Below, in pieces: positions 1-7,185 of a DNA stretch of 8,348 nt. Each line of letters opens with the position of its first letter. Within the stretch, counting starts at the first letter, position 1. The notes beneath the pieces are model-generated. The model made no database searches, was not told the DNA's origin, and saw only the letters and a list, made by a program, of their open reading frames with translations. This DNA comes from Methanocellales archaeon (lineage in GTDB: Archaea > Halobacteriota > UBA148): contig JAAEEL010000042.1 in assembly GCA_013415795.1 (NCBI GenBank), forward strand, positions 1-8,348, given 5' to 3'. Both the position numbers and the translations under genes were made by a program.

Positions 1-1
1 T

Positions 2-199
2 CTAATCGCTGATATCGAATCACTAATAATCTATGCAGGGATTCACTCTAAAAAATATGGCTTTTATCGTATGCTTTCAAGACGATTTCCTTATGCCATT
101 TATTACGAGATTAAGGATAATATTGCTTATGTTGTGGCGATCTTACCTATGCATCGTGATCCTGTATGGGTTAAACACAAATTAAAAAAACGAAGTTGA
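2..199 (+). CDS. RelE/ParE-family toxin, C-terminal part (5' end outside window)
   Basis: This open frame enters from the left edge and gives 65 residues before a TGA stop. The translated tail contains RRFPYAIYYEI, then a beta-strand-like VVAILPMHRDP and a basic end (KHKLKKRS). This pattern, FPY.IYY followed by hydrophobic strand and H.RDP, is typical of the C-terminal half of RelE/ParE-superfamily toxins (plasmid stabilisation proteins). Such toxins either cleave ribosome-bound mRNA (RelE-like) or poison DNA gyrase (ParE-like). The short sequence looks closer to ParE, but the target cannot be decided from it. The cognate antitoxin gene would be expected upstream, outside the window. An attC-like site begins 12 bases after the stop. 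That fits a toxin-antitoxin gene cassette, a very common cargo that stabilises chromosomal integrons. Confidence 0.82.
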   Translation, partial: LIADIESLIIYAGIHSKKYGFYRMLSRRFPYAIYYEIKDNIAYVVAILPMHRDPVWVKHKLKKRS

Positions 200-211
200 C
201 AAAATCAGTTC

Positions 212-276
212 AGCCAACCTTTTGGGCCTGTGAGTGAGTCGAAAACTGCATAATTCCTTTGGTCTTCAAGTTGGCT
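212..276 (+). other. attC-like integron recombination site (divergent)
   Basis: Outer arms AGCCAAC (212-218) and GTTGGCT (270-276) are perfectly complementary, and the pairing extends two more bases outward (210-278). Inside each arm lies a 5-base unpaired spacer (CTTTT and TTCAA). Then GGGCC (224-228) can pair with GGTC (261-264), leaving one extra G on the left strand. This order of R'', spacer, L'' with an extrahelical G, L', spacer and R' is the folded architecture of attC sites read by integron integrases. The right box departs from the GTTRRRY consensus at its sixth base. The length, about 65 bp, is at the short end for attC. A plain hairpin terminator is the main alternative. The position between two same-strand genes supports attC. 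Confidence 0.55.
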
Positions 277-313
277 GATATGCATTGGTATAAAAATTAA
301 CATATATTGAAAC

Positions 314-982
314 ATGAATTCTAAAATTGGAAGTATTTTTATAAGTCATTCAGTAAAAAATCCTGATTATGAAGTAACAGAAATTCTTGCTAAATCTCTG
401 GAAGAAGTAGGGTTCAATGTATGGTGGGATAAAGAACGATTAGAAGGCGGTGATTTCTTTCCTGTAGAAATATTAGAAGCTATTATCAAACAAAATTATT
501 TCATTTATATAATTTCTATGCACTCAATTGCATCAAAATGGTGTTTACGTGAACTTATACGTGCTACTGAACTTGATAAAAAGATTATACCTTTACTTTT
601 AGAAAAAATACCCAATGAAACATCTCCTCTTGAATTAGCTGGCCTTCATTATATAGACATTCGGCTAGGGATTTCTGAAGCCTTTCCAGATATATTAAAG
701 GCATTAGGTCTTGGTATGCCTTCAAATAAACAAATACTTGATGATCCTTTTGCAAAGGATGGCAATCTAATTAAAACAATAGCCGAACAATTGACTTATG
801 CAAAGACTTTTACAAATTCGTTGAATCTTATTTTGATGTTAGAAAAGATTGGTATAAGGTGTTGTGAAACAGAAAGGGCAAGTAATCTATTTAAGGGTAT
901 GCGTTCTCAATCGCATTTTACAGGAATGAAAATAGATTATGATAAAGTTCGGGCTTATTTGCTAACGGAATGGTATGGCTAA
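314..982 (+). CDS. TIR-domain protein, integron cassette cargo
   Basis: The first 130 or so of 222 residues form a TIR domain. It opens with the beta-strand IFISHSVKN (8-16), followed by a BB-loop-like region with WWDK and EGGDFF (37-49). The strand YFIYIIS and the helix motif SKWCLREL (74-81) come next. Glu80 in WCLRE matches the catalytic glutamate of NAD-cleaving TIR enzymes. Bacterial TIR proteins of this type usually deplete NAD+ or make cyclic ADP-ribose-like signals during phage infection; activity here is inferred. Residues 131-222 are predicted largely helical and resemble nothing I recognise, so they could be the sensor or oligomerisation part. No membrane segment or signal peptide is seen. 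The ATG at 314 is the first in-frame start and has no clear Shine-Dalgarno sequence. Flanking attC sites show the gene is a cassette, so it may depend on upstream transcription. Confidence 0.88.
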   Translation: MNSKIGSIFISHSVKNPDYEVTEILAKSLEEVGFNVWWDKERLEGGDFFPVEILEAIIKQNYFIYIISMHSIASKWCLRELIRATELDKKIIPLLLEKIPNETSPLELAGLHYIDIRLGISEAFPDILKALGLGMPSNKQILDDPFAKDGNLIKTIAEQLTYAKTFTNSLNLILMLEKIGIRCCETERASNLFKGMRSQSHFTGMKIDYDKVRAYLLTEWYG

Positions 983-987
983 TTAAA

Positions 988-1075
988 GCCGAACCAAGCG
1001 TTGGAGATAGACGCTGAATACTGTCGGCTCGTTCCTCGCCAGTACCTTGCAGCGCCACTCAACTCTTCGTTAGAC
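988..1075 (+). other. attC site closing the TIR gene cassette
   Basis: The right box GTTAGAC (1069-1075) fits the GTTRRRY consensus exactly. The left box GCCGAAC (988-994) matches its complement at five of seven bases. Five-base spacers follow on each side (CAAGC and TCTTC). The inner boxes GTTGGAG (1000-1006) and CTCAAC (1058-1063) pair except for one extra G on the left strand. That is the extrahelical base which sets strand choice in attC recombination. Further in, GACGCTG...TACTGTC (from 1010) pairs imperfectly with GCCAGTACC...CAGCGC (1038-1055), extending the stem. The site starts only five bases after the TIR stop codon and is oriented as expected for a cassette on this strand. Box assignments are from inspection, not from a covariance model. 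Confidence 0.85.
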
Positions 1076-1127
1076 TTGCCCTGTTTTAGAGTAGTTATAT
1101 GGCCATGCTAAGTTAAAGGATATGCGC

Positions 1128-1187
1128 ATGGAGCCTCTTCTGTGGCCTATAATCTCCCACCCGAGTTTCGGGTGTGGAGACATATGA
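1128..1187 (+). CDS. Possible 19-residue leader peptide upstream of STAND gene
   Basis: A small open frame starts at an ATG placed seven bases after the Shine-Dalgarno-like AAAGGA (1115-1120). It encodes MEPLLWPIISHPSFGCGDI and then stops with TGA. An in-frame ATG at 1122 is too close to the AAAGGA to be preferred. Its last codons run through the two alternative hairpins at 1153-1195, so a translating ribosome would change which one forms. The stop overlaps the start of a further six-codon frame (ATGA at 1184-1187), which ends at 1204, just before the ribosome binding site of the large gene. No homology is recognised. Coding status rests only on the ribosome binding site spacing and the context. 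Confidence 0.35.
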   Translation: MEPLLWPIISHPSFGCGDI

Positions 1188-1195
1188 AACTCGGG
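1153..1195 (+). promoter_or_regulatory. Two mutually exclusive hairpins in leader of STAND gene
   Basis: Hairpin A pairs TCTCCCACCCGA (1153-1164) with TCGGGTGTGGAGA (1168-1180) around a three-base loop, with a single bulged T. Hairpin B pairs CCCGAGTTTC (1160-1169) perfectly with GAAACTCGGG (1186-1195). They share the segment 1160-1169, so only one can exist at a time. No run of T follows either stem, so a simple intrinsic terminator is unlikely. The arrangement lies 13 bases before the ribosome binding site of the 1385-residue protein. It could control translation or Rho access in the manner of leader-peptide attenuators. The pairing is seen directly; the regulatory role is inference. Confidence 0.5.
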
Positions 1196-1207
1196 CATAG
1201 ATAAGAC

Positions 1208-1213
1208 AAGGGA
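1208..1213 (+). promoter_or_regulatory. Ribosome binding site of STAND gene
   Basis: AAGGGA lies five bases before the ATG at 1219 and supports that codon as the real start of the large gene. The next in-frame methionine is hundreds of codons downstream, beyond the nuclease-like domain, so a later start would delete the N-terminal domain. Confidence 0.65.
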
Positions 1214-1218
1214 AAACC

Positions 1219-4200
1219 ATGTCAACAGAACAAAGCGATGGATCTCACCCATACCAAGGCTATGAATACCAGATCTTGGCAACGGTATGGGTTGCACTTG
1301 AGCTGATATTTCACCGTAGGTCTGCCATATTGATAGTTGTAGAACCCGCTTCTGGAGAGGATATTGCTACCGAACTCGATGTCGAGCCAGAGGAAGCATC
1401 ATCCATCCTACAAGTTAGTGATAGTAATGCACATCTTGAAATCCAGATTAAGCTCCGTCAGAGTGGCCATTGGACTCGCAGTGAATTCACGAATGTAGTC
1501 CAAGGGAAAAGTGAGAAAGGTGGGACCAGGGGGCCTGAGAAAAGGATTCGACCTATAGGTCTCCTTAGATCATCTCCAACAACTAGGTTCATACTTCTAA
1601 CCAATGCTCAAGTGGCCAGTGAGCTTCGTCCTTACATCATAGAGAAGTTTGGAGAACTATCAGCTTCGTCGACTATTCCTGGAGAGCCAGATGCTGCGGA
1701 TCGGACCGAGGTATCACCACGGATAGCTATTTTTCAGCAGCGTGAAACTCAAAGGCTTGTCCTTGAAATTGATCAGATTCTTAGGCTTGAAGGTCACCTA
1801 CCTTCGAGTAGGTGCGAAAGCTGCCTGAGTACTTTGAAGGAAGCTGTACGGGTACGGCTATTAGGGCAGAGTAAATCGACATGGACGGGGGAAGAGATAG
1901 TAGCTTCAATACAGAAAGCCGGTGGATTTCCAGAATTGAAGAAATGCCATCTCGTCAAACCCAGTAACTACGATCAGATCCTGCAGCAAATATCAGAGAA
2001 ATACAGGCTAATTCTGTGTGGGCCACCGGGTACCGGAAAGACTTTTCTGGCTGAATATATTGCTGACATTCACCGCTTGGAAGAGGACCCATTTGAGGTC
2101 GTAATAGTAGAAGAGGTTTCAGACATAAAGAAACGCCTTAATGATAATCAGAAATTCCTTTTCTTTCTTAATGATCCCTGGGGCCACTATAAGCTTAAAG
2201 AAGATGCCGACCGATGGTCCAGTGAATTGCCTAAATTATTTCAAAAGGCAAGTGCACATAAGCGATTCATTATAACTTCTCGCATAGGCATTAAAACTCA
2301 AGCGGTCGAGAACCATGAAGATTCAGAATTAAGTTCCGCAGAGATTCTTTTGACTCAGGACCATTACGATCCCGTCAAGCTGATTGAGATTCTTGGAATT
2401 GAGATGGAGGATAGTAAACCTTGGCAACAGGACCTTGTGAAATGGCACCACTCGGTAATCGTCGATAAGCTTAAGGTGCCATATTCATTAGTAGTTTTCG
2501 CCAAGAAGATTTCAAGGACGCGATCAAAAAAGTTTGCCGATATCGAAGAACTTATAAACCAGTCAATCATTGAGGCCATTGGAAGCAACCTTGAAAGAGA
2601 AATAGTTGCGATGGGACAAGATACAGTTGCGAGCGCAGTCGTACTGTGGGCACTCATGATGAGCTATCCTTATATCAAGGATGGGTATGCAGACACGGCT
2701 AGGAGGATTATCCGTAATACTGGATATCAACGCCCCATAGATCCTCGGAAACTATTTCGATGGCTTTTGGATGCAAGGTGGATTCAGCCAAAGTCCGAAG
2801 GTTTTACTGCACATCCAACAGTTTTGGAAGGCCTTGAAGCTTTAATTGATCGGGAGCCCGCGGTAGTAGAGGAGGTTCTTATCGCATTTCTGACCGGTCT
2901 AGTCCAGGAGGAGAAGGCACATGTTGCCCACAAGATTGTCAAGCAACTCAGGGGACGTAGTTTGCCTATCCCAAAAGTTGTTCATGATGCAATTAATTTC
3001 TACCTGCTAGATCGACTTGCAACAGCTACTGGCCACCAGTTTAATGAAGCATTTAGAGACATAGGGCAATGGTCGACGGAAGGTGATCCCGTATCTACGT
3101 TGGTTCATGTATTATTAAAGAGGGAAAAAAAAAGATTTGTGAGTGGCGGCTATGAATGGCCGAGACCTAAGCTTTCGAGCTTTCAAATAGACAGCATAGC
3201 TTCTTCTGAGAGTGCCCGGGAATGTGCAAGAAAGTTTATACAGGAATTCCTGCCCTCAGGATTTACTGATGATGTTTATAAGGCCAGCGATCTTGTTTTA
3301 TTTTTCAATTCGCTCGGATGGGATATGTCGGAACACTTCTTGATTGCGGCAGAAGATGCTTTAGAAAGAGGGAATCCTGATATAGAAGTCCTTGTAGAGG
3401 GAACCCTCTCAGCAGGTCGTCGCATTTACAGCGAACGATTACTGAAGGCCGCATTGAGAGCCTTTGACGAAGCCAATGAGTGGCTGGATGGGTTTTATGC
3501 AGAGTACCGTAAGGCTGATCAAGCCGAGATAGATGCCGAGCAGGCAAATCACGTGATGGAGCAACCATCGGAGCGATTTTACCCGATCAATGCTGCACTA
3601 AAGGCTATAGTGTCCTCTCGGCGAAATGTTGAGAGCTACACATGGCTTGTGGGACATACCAGGGTCCTCGATTTGCTTGAAAGTTGGGTGGAGGCTATAG
3701 ATGAGTCCACAAGTGCAGACGAGATTAGAGCAATTCTTCGAGTGTGTCCAGCATCAGACAGGCGACTTGCTTGGAAAGCAATCCAAAGGGCGTGTCAATT
3801 CCAGTTTGTTCCCGAAGTTGTCCAAGGCCTAGAGGTCTCACCAAGTGAGCACATTAGGCTCTGTCTCGAAGTCCTCACTAACTTACTGACATTGGATCAA
3901 TGGAAGGAGTATGTAGTACCTGCTGTCCACTCCCTGTCATTTGTCAGAAGAGGGATAATCTGGATGGCTGCAAAAGGTTTAGGTAAAAGGATTATTGAAA
4001 ACGCATCGAAGATCTTTGACTTGATTGGATTAACCTTGAAGTCTGATGAGGCTCTCTGTTTATCCTTGTGCTATAGTGTGAGTGATGAAGATACTGACTT
4101 CTTATCTGCATCGGACGAGGTCAAGGTACTCCTTCGTGAGTTAGCTGATAGTGCACCAGATCACTTATCAGCCCGCGCAGTGTTTGTTCTTGCCAAAATG

Positions 4201-5376
4201 AACGAGATATTTGCATCCTACCTCCCGGCATTACTCAAATGTGAAGACTTCGACATACGCGTCAGTGCCTTAAGGCTTGCCGCTTCACTGCCAAATGGGA
4301 TCGGAAAGAGTCTGTTACAGGCTGGCCTGTCCGACCAAGATTACCGCTGCAGACGTGAGGCCATGTGGTTAATTTCATCAATCGCGGAAGAAGAAGATAA
4401 GGTTTTCATAATGGATAGAGCTAATGATCCGAGCGCTCCTGTTCGAGAAGCCTGTGCCCGCATTATTGGTTATTGTGGGTGGGTGGAAGCTCAGTCGCTC
4501 CTCATAAAGCTCCTGAATGATGACCGGGATGCTAGCGAGGACCATATTTTCCGCTTTCACATTCCAAATTACCATGTCGCAAGGGCGGCAGCACTCTCTC
4601 TTGCAAAACTTGGAGAGCTTTCACCTTCCTCCATAGACCTTATCATCGAGTTCATGCAAAAACGAGATCCGAAGAAAGATGATTTGATTATCTATTACCA
4701 GCTTCTTAACGTACTCGCCCAGCAATATTGTCATCGCGTTCTGCTTTTTCTCGAGGGTTTTCTGGATGATCTCTGGCATATGCCAGGGATAAAATCAGAG
4801 GGTTTTCCATTACGTTACTCATCTGCTTGGGGGATTTTTCAGCAGCTCACAGAGGATGGATCTCTAGTGGAAGTGGTTCCTATGGATCGCATTTTCAAGG
4901 GAGCAGTTCACTCAGATAGTCGACTGGCGGGCCCGTGCCTGCTCTGCCTTGGTCTACTTGGAAAAAGGGCTCAGCATAAGATCCTCCAAGCGCTTCAAGC
5001 CGAAACTATGACTCGCGAACGAGCTTTATTGATCTTGAGGGCTCTCCCTAATGATTGCTATTATTTAAGGGACAGGTTGATAGAATTCATCAAGCCAACT
5101 CATCCTGCGCTGACGATTTTCGACGTAGCAAAAAATAATTCGTCTATTGGTGAAAAAGACTGGAAAGTTTTTCTTGAGGAAAATGTGAATGCGGCTAATT
5201 GGCTTGATAATATCAAATCTCTCGAGGATGTTAACCAGATTCTTCGTTTTATTCTCCACATTTCATTTCAAGCGCCTATTTGTAAGCACTTCACAAATCT
5301 TGAAGATCTTCGGAAAAATGAACTAGCAGAATCGATCCCGATAATGACAACTCGATCGATGTTTGGTGGTGAATGA
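1219..5376 (+). CDS. Avs-like defence protein: PD-(D/E)xK-type nuclease, STAND NTPase, HEAT repeats
   Basis: This 1385-residue protein has three recognisable parts. Residues 1-215 resemble the Cap4/DUF4297-type nuclease domain: GYEYQ (14-18), acidic residues Glu48, Asp49 and Asp54, then EIQIK (74-78). In the last motif Gln76 and Lys78 would form a QxK version of the PD-(D/E)xK active site. Residues 245-480 form a STAND-type P-loop NTPase. It has Walker A GPPGTGKT (268-275), a Walker B-like FLFFLNDPWG (313-322) and the sensor strand FIITSR (350-355), most like the nSTAND3 group. The remaining 900 residues are helical. HEAT-like units are clear around 980-1140 (for example FDIRVSALRLAASL and APVREACARIIG). 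Avs proteins use such C-terminal repeats to bind a phage protein, then oligomerise and cut DNA. That mode is inferred here by architecture, and the ligand is unknown. No partner gene is needed. A signal peptide is absent. Its codon and base composition is richer in G+C than its neighbours, suggesting a separate origin. Confidence 0.85.
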   Translation: MSTEQSDGSHPYQGYEYQILATVWVALELIFHRRSAILIVVEPASGEDIATELDVEPEEASSILQVSDSNAHLEIQIKLRQSGHWTRSEFTNVVQGKSEKGGTRGPEKRIRPIGLLRSSPTTRFILLTNAQVASELRPYIIEKFGELSASSTIPGEPDAADRTEVSPRIAIFQQRETQRLVLEIDQILRLEGHLPSSRCESCLSTLKEAVRVRLLGQSKSTWTGEEIVASIQKAGGFPELKKCHLVKPSNYDQILQQISEKYRLILCGPPGTGKTFLAEYIADIHRLEEDPFEVVIVEEVSDIKKRLNDNQKFLFFLNDPWGHYKLKEDADRWSSELPKLFQKASAHKRFIITSRIGIKTQAVENHEDSELSSAEILLTQDHYDPVKLIEILGIEMEDSKPWQQDLVKWHHSVIVDKLKVPYSLVVFAKKISRTRSKKFADIEELINQSIIEAIGSNLEREIVAMGQDTVASAVVLWALMMSYPYIKDGYADTARRIIRNTGYQRPIDPRKLFRWLLDARWIQPKSEGFTAHPTVLEGLEALIDREPAVVEEVLIAFLTGLVQEEKAHVAHKIVKQLRGRSLPIPKVVHDAINFYLLDRLATATGHQFNEAFRDIGQWSTEGDPVSTLVHVLLKREKKRFVSGGYEWPRPKLSSFQIDSIASSESARECARKFIQEFLPSGFTDDVYKASDLVLFFNSLGWDMSEHFLIAAEDALERGNPDIEVLVEGTLSAGRRIYSERLLKAALRAFDEANEWLDGFYAEYRKADQAEIDAEQANHVMEQPSERFYPINAALKAIVSSRRNVESYTWLVGHTRVLDLLESWVEAIDESTSADEIRAILRVCPASDRRLAWKAIQRACQFQFVPEVVQGLEVSPSEHIRLCLEVLTNLLTLDQWKEYVVPAVHSLSFVRRGIIWMAAKGLGKRIIENASKIFDLIGLTLKSDEALCLSLCYSVSDEDTDFLSASDEVKVLLRELADSAPDHLSARAVFVLAKMNEIFASYLPALLKCEDFDIRVSALRLAASLPNGIGKSLLQAGLSDQDYRCRREAMWLISSIAEEEDKVFIMDRANDPSAPVREACARIIGYCGWVEAQSLLIKLLNDDRDASEDHIFRFHIPNYHVARAAALSLAKLGELSPSSIDLIIEFMQKRDPKKDDLIIYYQLLNVLAQQYCHRVLLFLEGFLDDLWHMPGIKSEGFPLRYSSAWGIFQQLTEDGSLVEVVPMDRIFKGAVHSDSRLAGPCLLCLGLLGKRAQHKILQALQAETMTRERALLILRALPNDCYYLRDRLIEFIKPTHPALTIFDVAKNNSSIGEKDWKVFLEENVNAANWLDNIKSLEDVNQILRFILHISFQAPICKHFTNLEDLRKNELAESIPIMTTRSMFGGE
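3125..3133 (+). repeat. A9 homopolymer inside the STAND gene
   Basis: Nine consecutive A bases span codons for Glu-Lys-Lys-Arg near residue 637. Reading across the tract by hand, losing one A gives GAT TTG TGA at once, and gaining one A gives a stop about eight codons later. Either change, in DNA or by polymerase slippage, would leave a protein of roughly 640 residues. It would keep the nuclease and NTPase domains but lose the HEAT region. Tracts of this length can be phase-variable; whether this one is cannot be told from a single sequence. Confidence 0.6.
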
Positions 5377-5503
5377 TTTGACTCAATCAGGAAGCATTGG
5401 TTGTGGACAAGTTTGGCAAACTGCTTTAGAGAGGATCGAATTACCCTTAATTTGCAAAATATTTCTAACCACGAAATTCACTCGCCGGAACCGCTAGCTG
5501 ATT

Positions 5504-5532
5504 TTGCTATCAGGCATAAATAGCATTATAAT
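5504..5532 (+). promoter_or_regulatory. Predicted sigma70-type promoter of APAZ-Argonaute operon
   Basis: TTGCTA (5504-5509; four of six bases of TTGACA) is followed after exactly 17 bases by TATAAT (5527-5532), the perfect -10 consensus. Transcription would start near 5539 and leave an untranslated leader of about 125 bases before the ATG at 5666. It lies in the 289-base gap after the STAND gene, which otherwise holds only a weak 5-bp hairpin (AGTTT/AAACT at 5410-5422) with no T run. The operon therefore seems to have its own promoter, rather than depending on readthrough from the STAND gene. Confidence 0.6.
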
Positions 5533-5665
5533 AAAGTAATTGCCAAAGAATACCTTATGTATTGCAGTGATTCCGGAGAGTGATCGCAGATGTTGGCGTA
5601 AATGAGCATTTTGTACTTAAAATTAAAACCTTTCAGGATATTAAGAATGGAAATATAAAAAACAG

Positions 5666-7183
5666 ATGAGACAGCTTGAATTAATACATAAAATAATCGA
5701 GCAATTCTCTGTTTTTGTTGCTCAAATTAAAGGGGCATCATCGATAAATTTATATGATATCAATATCTTATCTGAATATATGCTTATTCCACTATTTAAG
5801 GAGATATTTCAATTATCAGCTTTAAGGAATGTTAATGATGATGATAAAAATTATCCTGGGATTGATTTAGCTGATGATGAAAATAGAGTAGCTTTTCAGA
5901 TTACATCCACTGCTACTAGTTCAAAACTTAATCAAACCTTAAATCAATTTTTCAAGCACGAATTAGATAAGAAGTACGACAGACTATACTTTTACATTTT
6001 AACAGAGAAACAAAGCTCATATACAATAAAAAGGGATATCTTGAACCAGTCAAATTTTGATTTTTCACCATCAAGAGATATCCTTGATTCAATCAGTTTG
6101 ATTAAAAAGATTCAAGGCCTTGATCTTAATAGTATAGAAAATGTGCATTCGATATTAGAAAATCAATTTTCTATTCATCAAAGATTGAGCAGCTTCACCA
6201 TCAACAATGAATCTGCCAATCAATCTAATGCACATGATATTGAATCAGAGACATCTGAAAAGTTGTATTCAAATCTTTTAGAAATTACATTTCCAAACAA
6301 ACTCTATATCGCGTATTTAAATATCGATCGTAAAAATGTTATTAAATCGTCGAGAGTAGATGGAGGAGGGTATTTAAAGAATAGCGCTTCTGCAAGGGAT
6401 ATTGTACGAGAATCTTTGAATCAAAAACGTATGAAATTCGCCAATGACTGGACTTGTCACGAAAACAAATTAATAACTTTTCATGATCTGAATGATAATT
6501 TAATCCCATTGCGAGAAATAGTTGATGAGGGTACAATTGAAGAATTCGAGCCGGAAGAATTTTACCTTATTGATAAAGACCATGAAAATGTATTCAAAGG
6601 ATTGTTACATTATTGCCTTATGAGATATCTTTACCAAAAAAATATAGAATGGAAACACGAAGATAGGCTGTTTGTTTTTATGCCTGAATATGGCGAGCCA
6701 AAAAAAAGGCAAATAAGATGGTTCAGCAAGGTTAATGCTACTCGAACAGTCTTCGATTTATATTTTAACCCAAAAACAGACAAAATATCATACTGTAAAC
6801 ATTTGGCCTTTGAAACTCATTACAGAAGATATGATAATAGATGGTTTATTGAAATAATTCCTCACTGGTATATTACAAGCAACGGTTTTAAAAAATCATA
6901 TTATGCTTCAGAAAAAATTAAATGGCTTAAAAGAAATGAACGAAACCAACATGTATTTAATCATCTCAAATTTATAGCATCATATATAAAAGAGAAAGAA
7001 CAACTAAGTCTGTTCGATGATGGCAAACAGTTTTTTCCTGGATTCATAACTTTTAAACAACTTTTAAGTACATGTGGGCATCCACGAATAAATGATATTG
7101 AATGGAACTGGGATGAGGAAAAAGAAAAAAAGAAAAGCCTAAATGACTCACAACAATCGTTGCCCTGCGAATTTTTATATTAA
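5666..7183 (+). CDS. SMEK-like domain fused to APAZ domain; short-pAgo partner
   Basis: This 505-residue protein has two halves. Residues 1-120 match my recollection of the SMEK-domain family: a helical start (LIHKIIEQFSVF), SINLYDINILSEY (26-38), YPGIDLADDENRVAFQIT (63-80), and the strand YDRLYFYILTEKQSSY (104-119). Asp67 followed by Gln78 and Thr80 resembles a degenerate PD-(D/E)xK core, so a nuclease role is possible but unproven. After a polar linker, residues 205-470 look like an APAZ domain. Its best signature is HLAFE (379-383), then RWFIEIIPHWYITSNG (392-407) and a final helix. APAZ resembles the N-terminal lobes of longer Argonautes, and with a short pAgo it completes the guide-target channel. 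The next gene begins two bases after this stop, so the two are almost certainly co-translated. Only a weak Shine-Dalgarno sequence precedes the ATG. No SIR2 or TIR domain is present. A DUF4365/DREN-type nuclease assignment is the main alternative for the N-terminus. Confidence 0.8.
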   Translation: MRQLELIHKIIEQFSVFVAQIKGASSINLYDINILSEYMLIPLFKEIFQLSALRNVNDDDKNYPGIDLADDENRVAFQITSTATSSKLNQTLNQFFKHELDKKYDRLYFYILTEKQSSYTIKRDILNQSNFDFSPSRDILDSISLIKKIQGLDLNSIENVHSILENQFSIHQRLSSFTINNESANQSNAHDIESETSEKLYSNLLEITFPNKLYIAYLNIDRKNVIKSSRVDGGGYLKNSASARDIVRESLNQKRMKFANDWTCHENKLITFHDLNDNLIPLREIVDEGTIEEFEPEEFYLIDKDHENVFKGLLHYCLMRYLYQKNIEWKHEDRLFVFMPEYGEPKKRQIRWFSKVNATRTVFDLYFNPKTDKISYCKHLAFETHYRRYDNRWFIEIIPHWYITSNGFKKSYYASEKIKWLKRNERNQHVFNHLKFIASYIKEKEQLSLFDDGKQFFPGFITFKQLLSTCGHPRINDIEWNWDEEKEKKKSLNDSQQSLPCEFLY

Positions 7184-7185
7184 CT

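Noticed and set aside
1070..1100. Promoter for the STAND leader using TTAGAC and TTATAT.
   Set aside because: The first hexamer matches the -35 consensus at only two of six bases and the spacing is 19. No better pair was found near it.
1070..1297. Antisense open frame of 75 codons overlapping the leader and the start of the STAND gene.
   Set aside because: It crosses the attC edge and the hairpins, and its product resembles no known protein. The + strand gene explains the region.
5410..5422. Hairpin AGTTT/AAACT as a terminator of the STAND gene.
   Set aside because: The stem has only five mostly A-T pairs and no T run follows.
5481..5600. Possible third attC after the STAND gene, with GTTGGCG as right box and CCGGAAC as left box.
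   Set aside because: The boxes pair at only four of seven positions, the inner arms pair poorly with an extra T instead of G, and a near-consensus promoter lies inside.
5602..5658. 18-codon frame in the leader of the APAZ operon.
   Set aside because: No ribosome binding site precedes its ATG and the translation is not distinctive.
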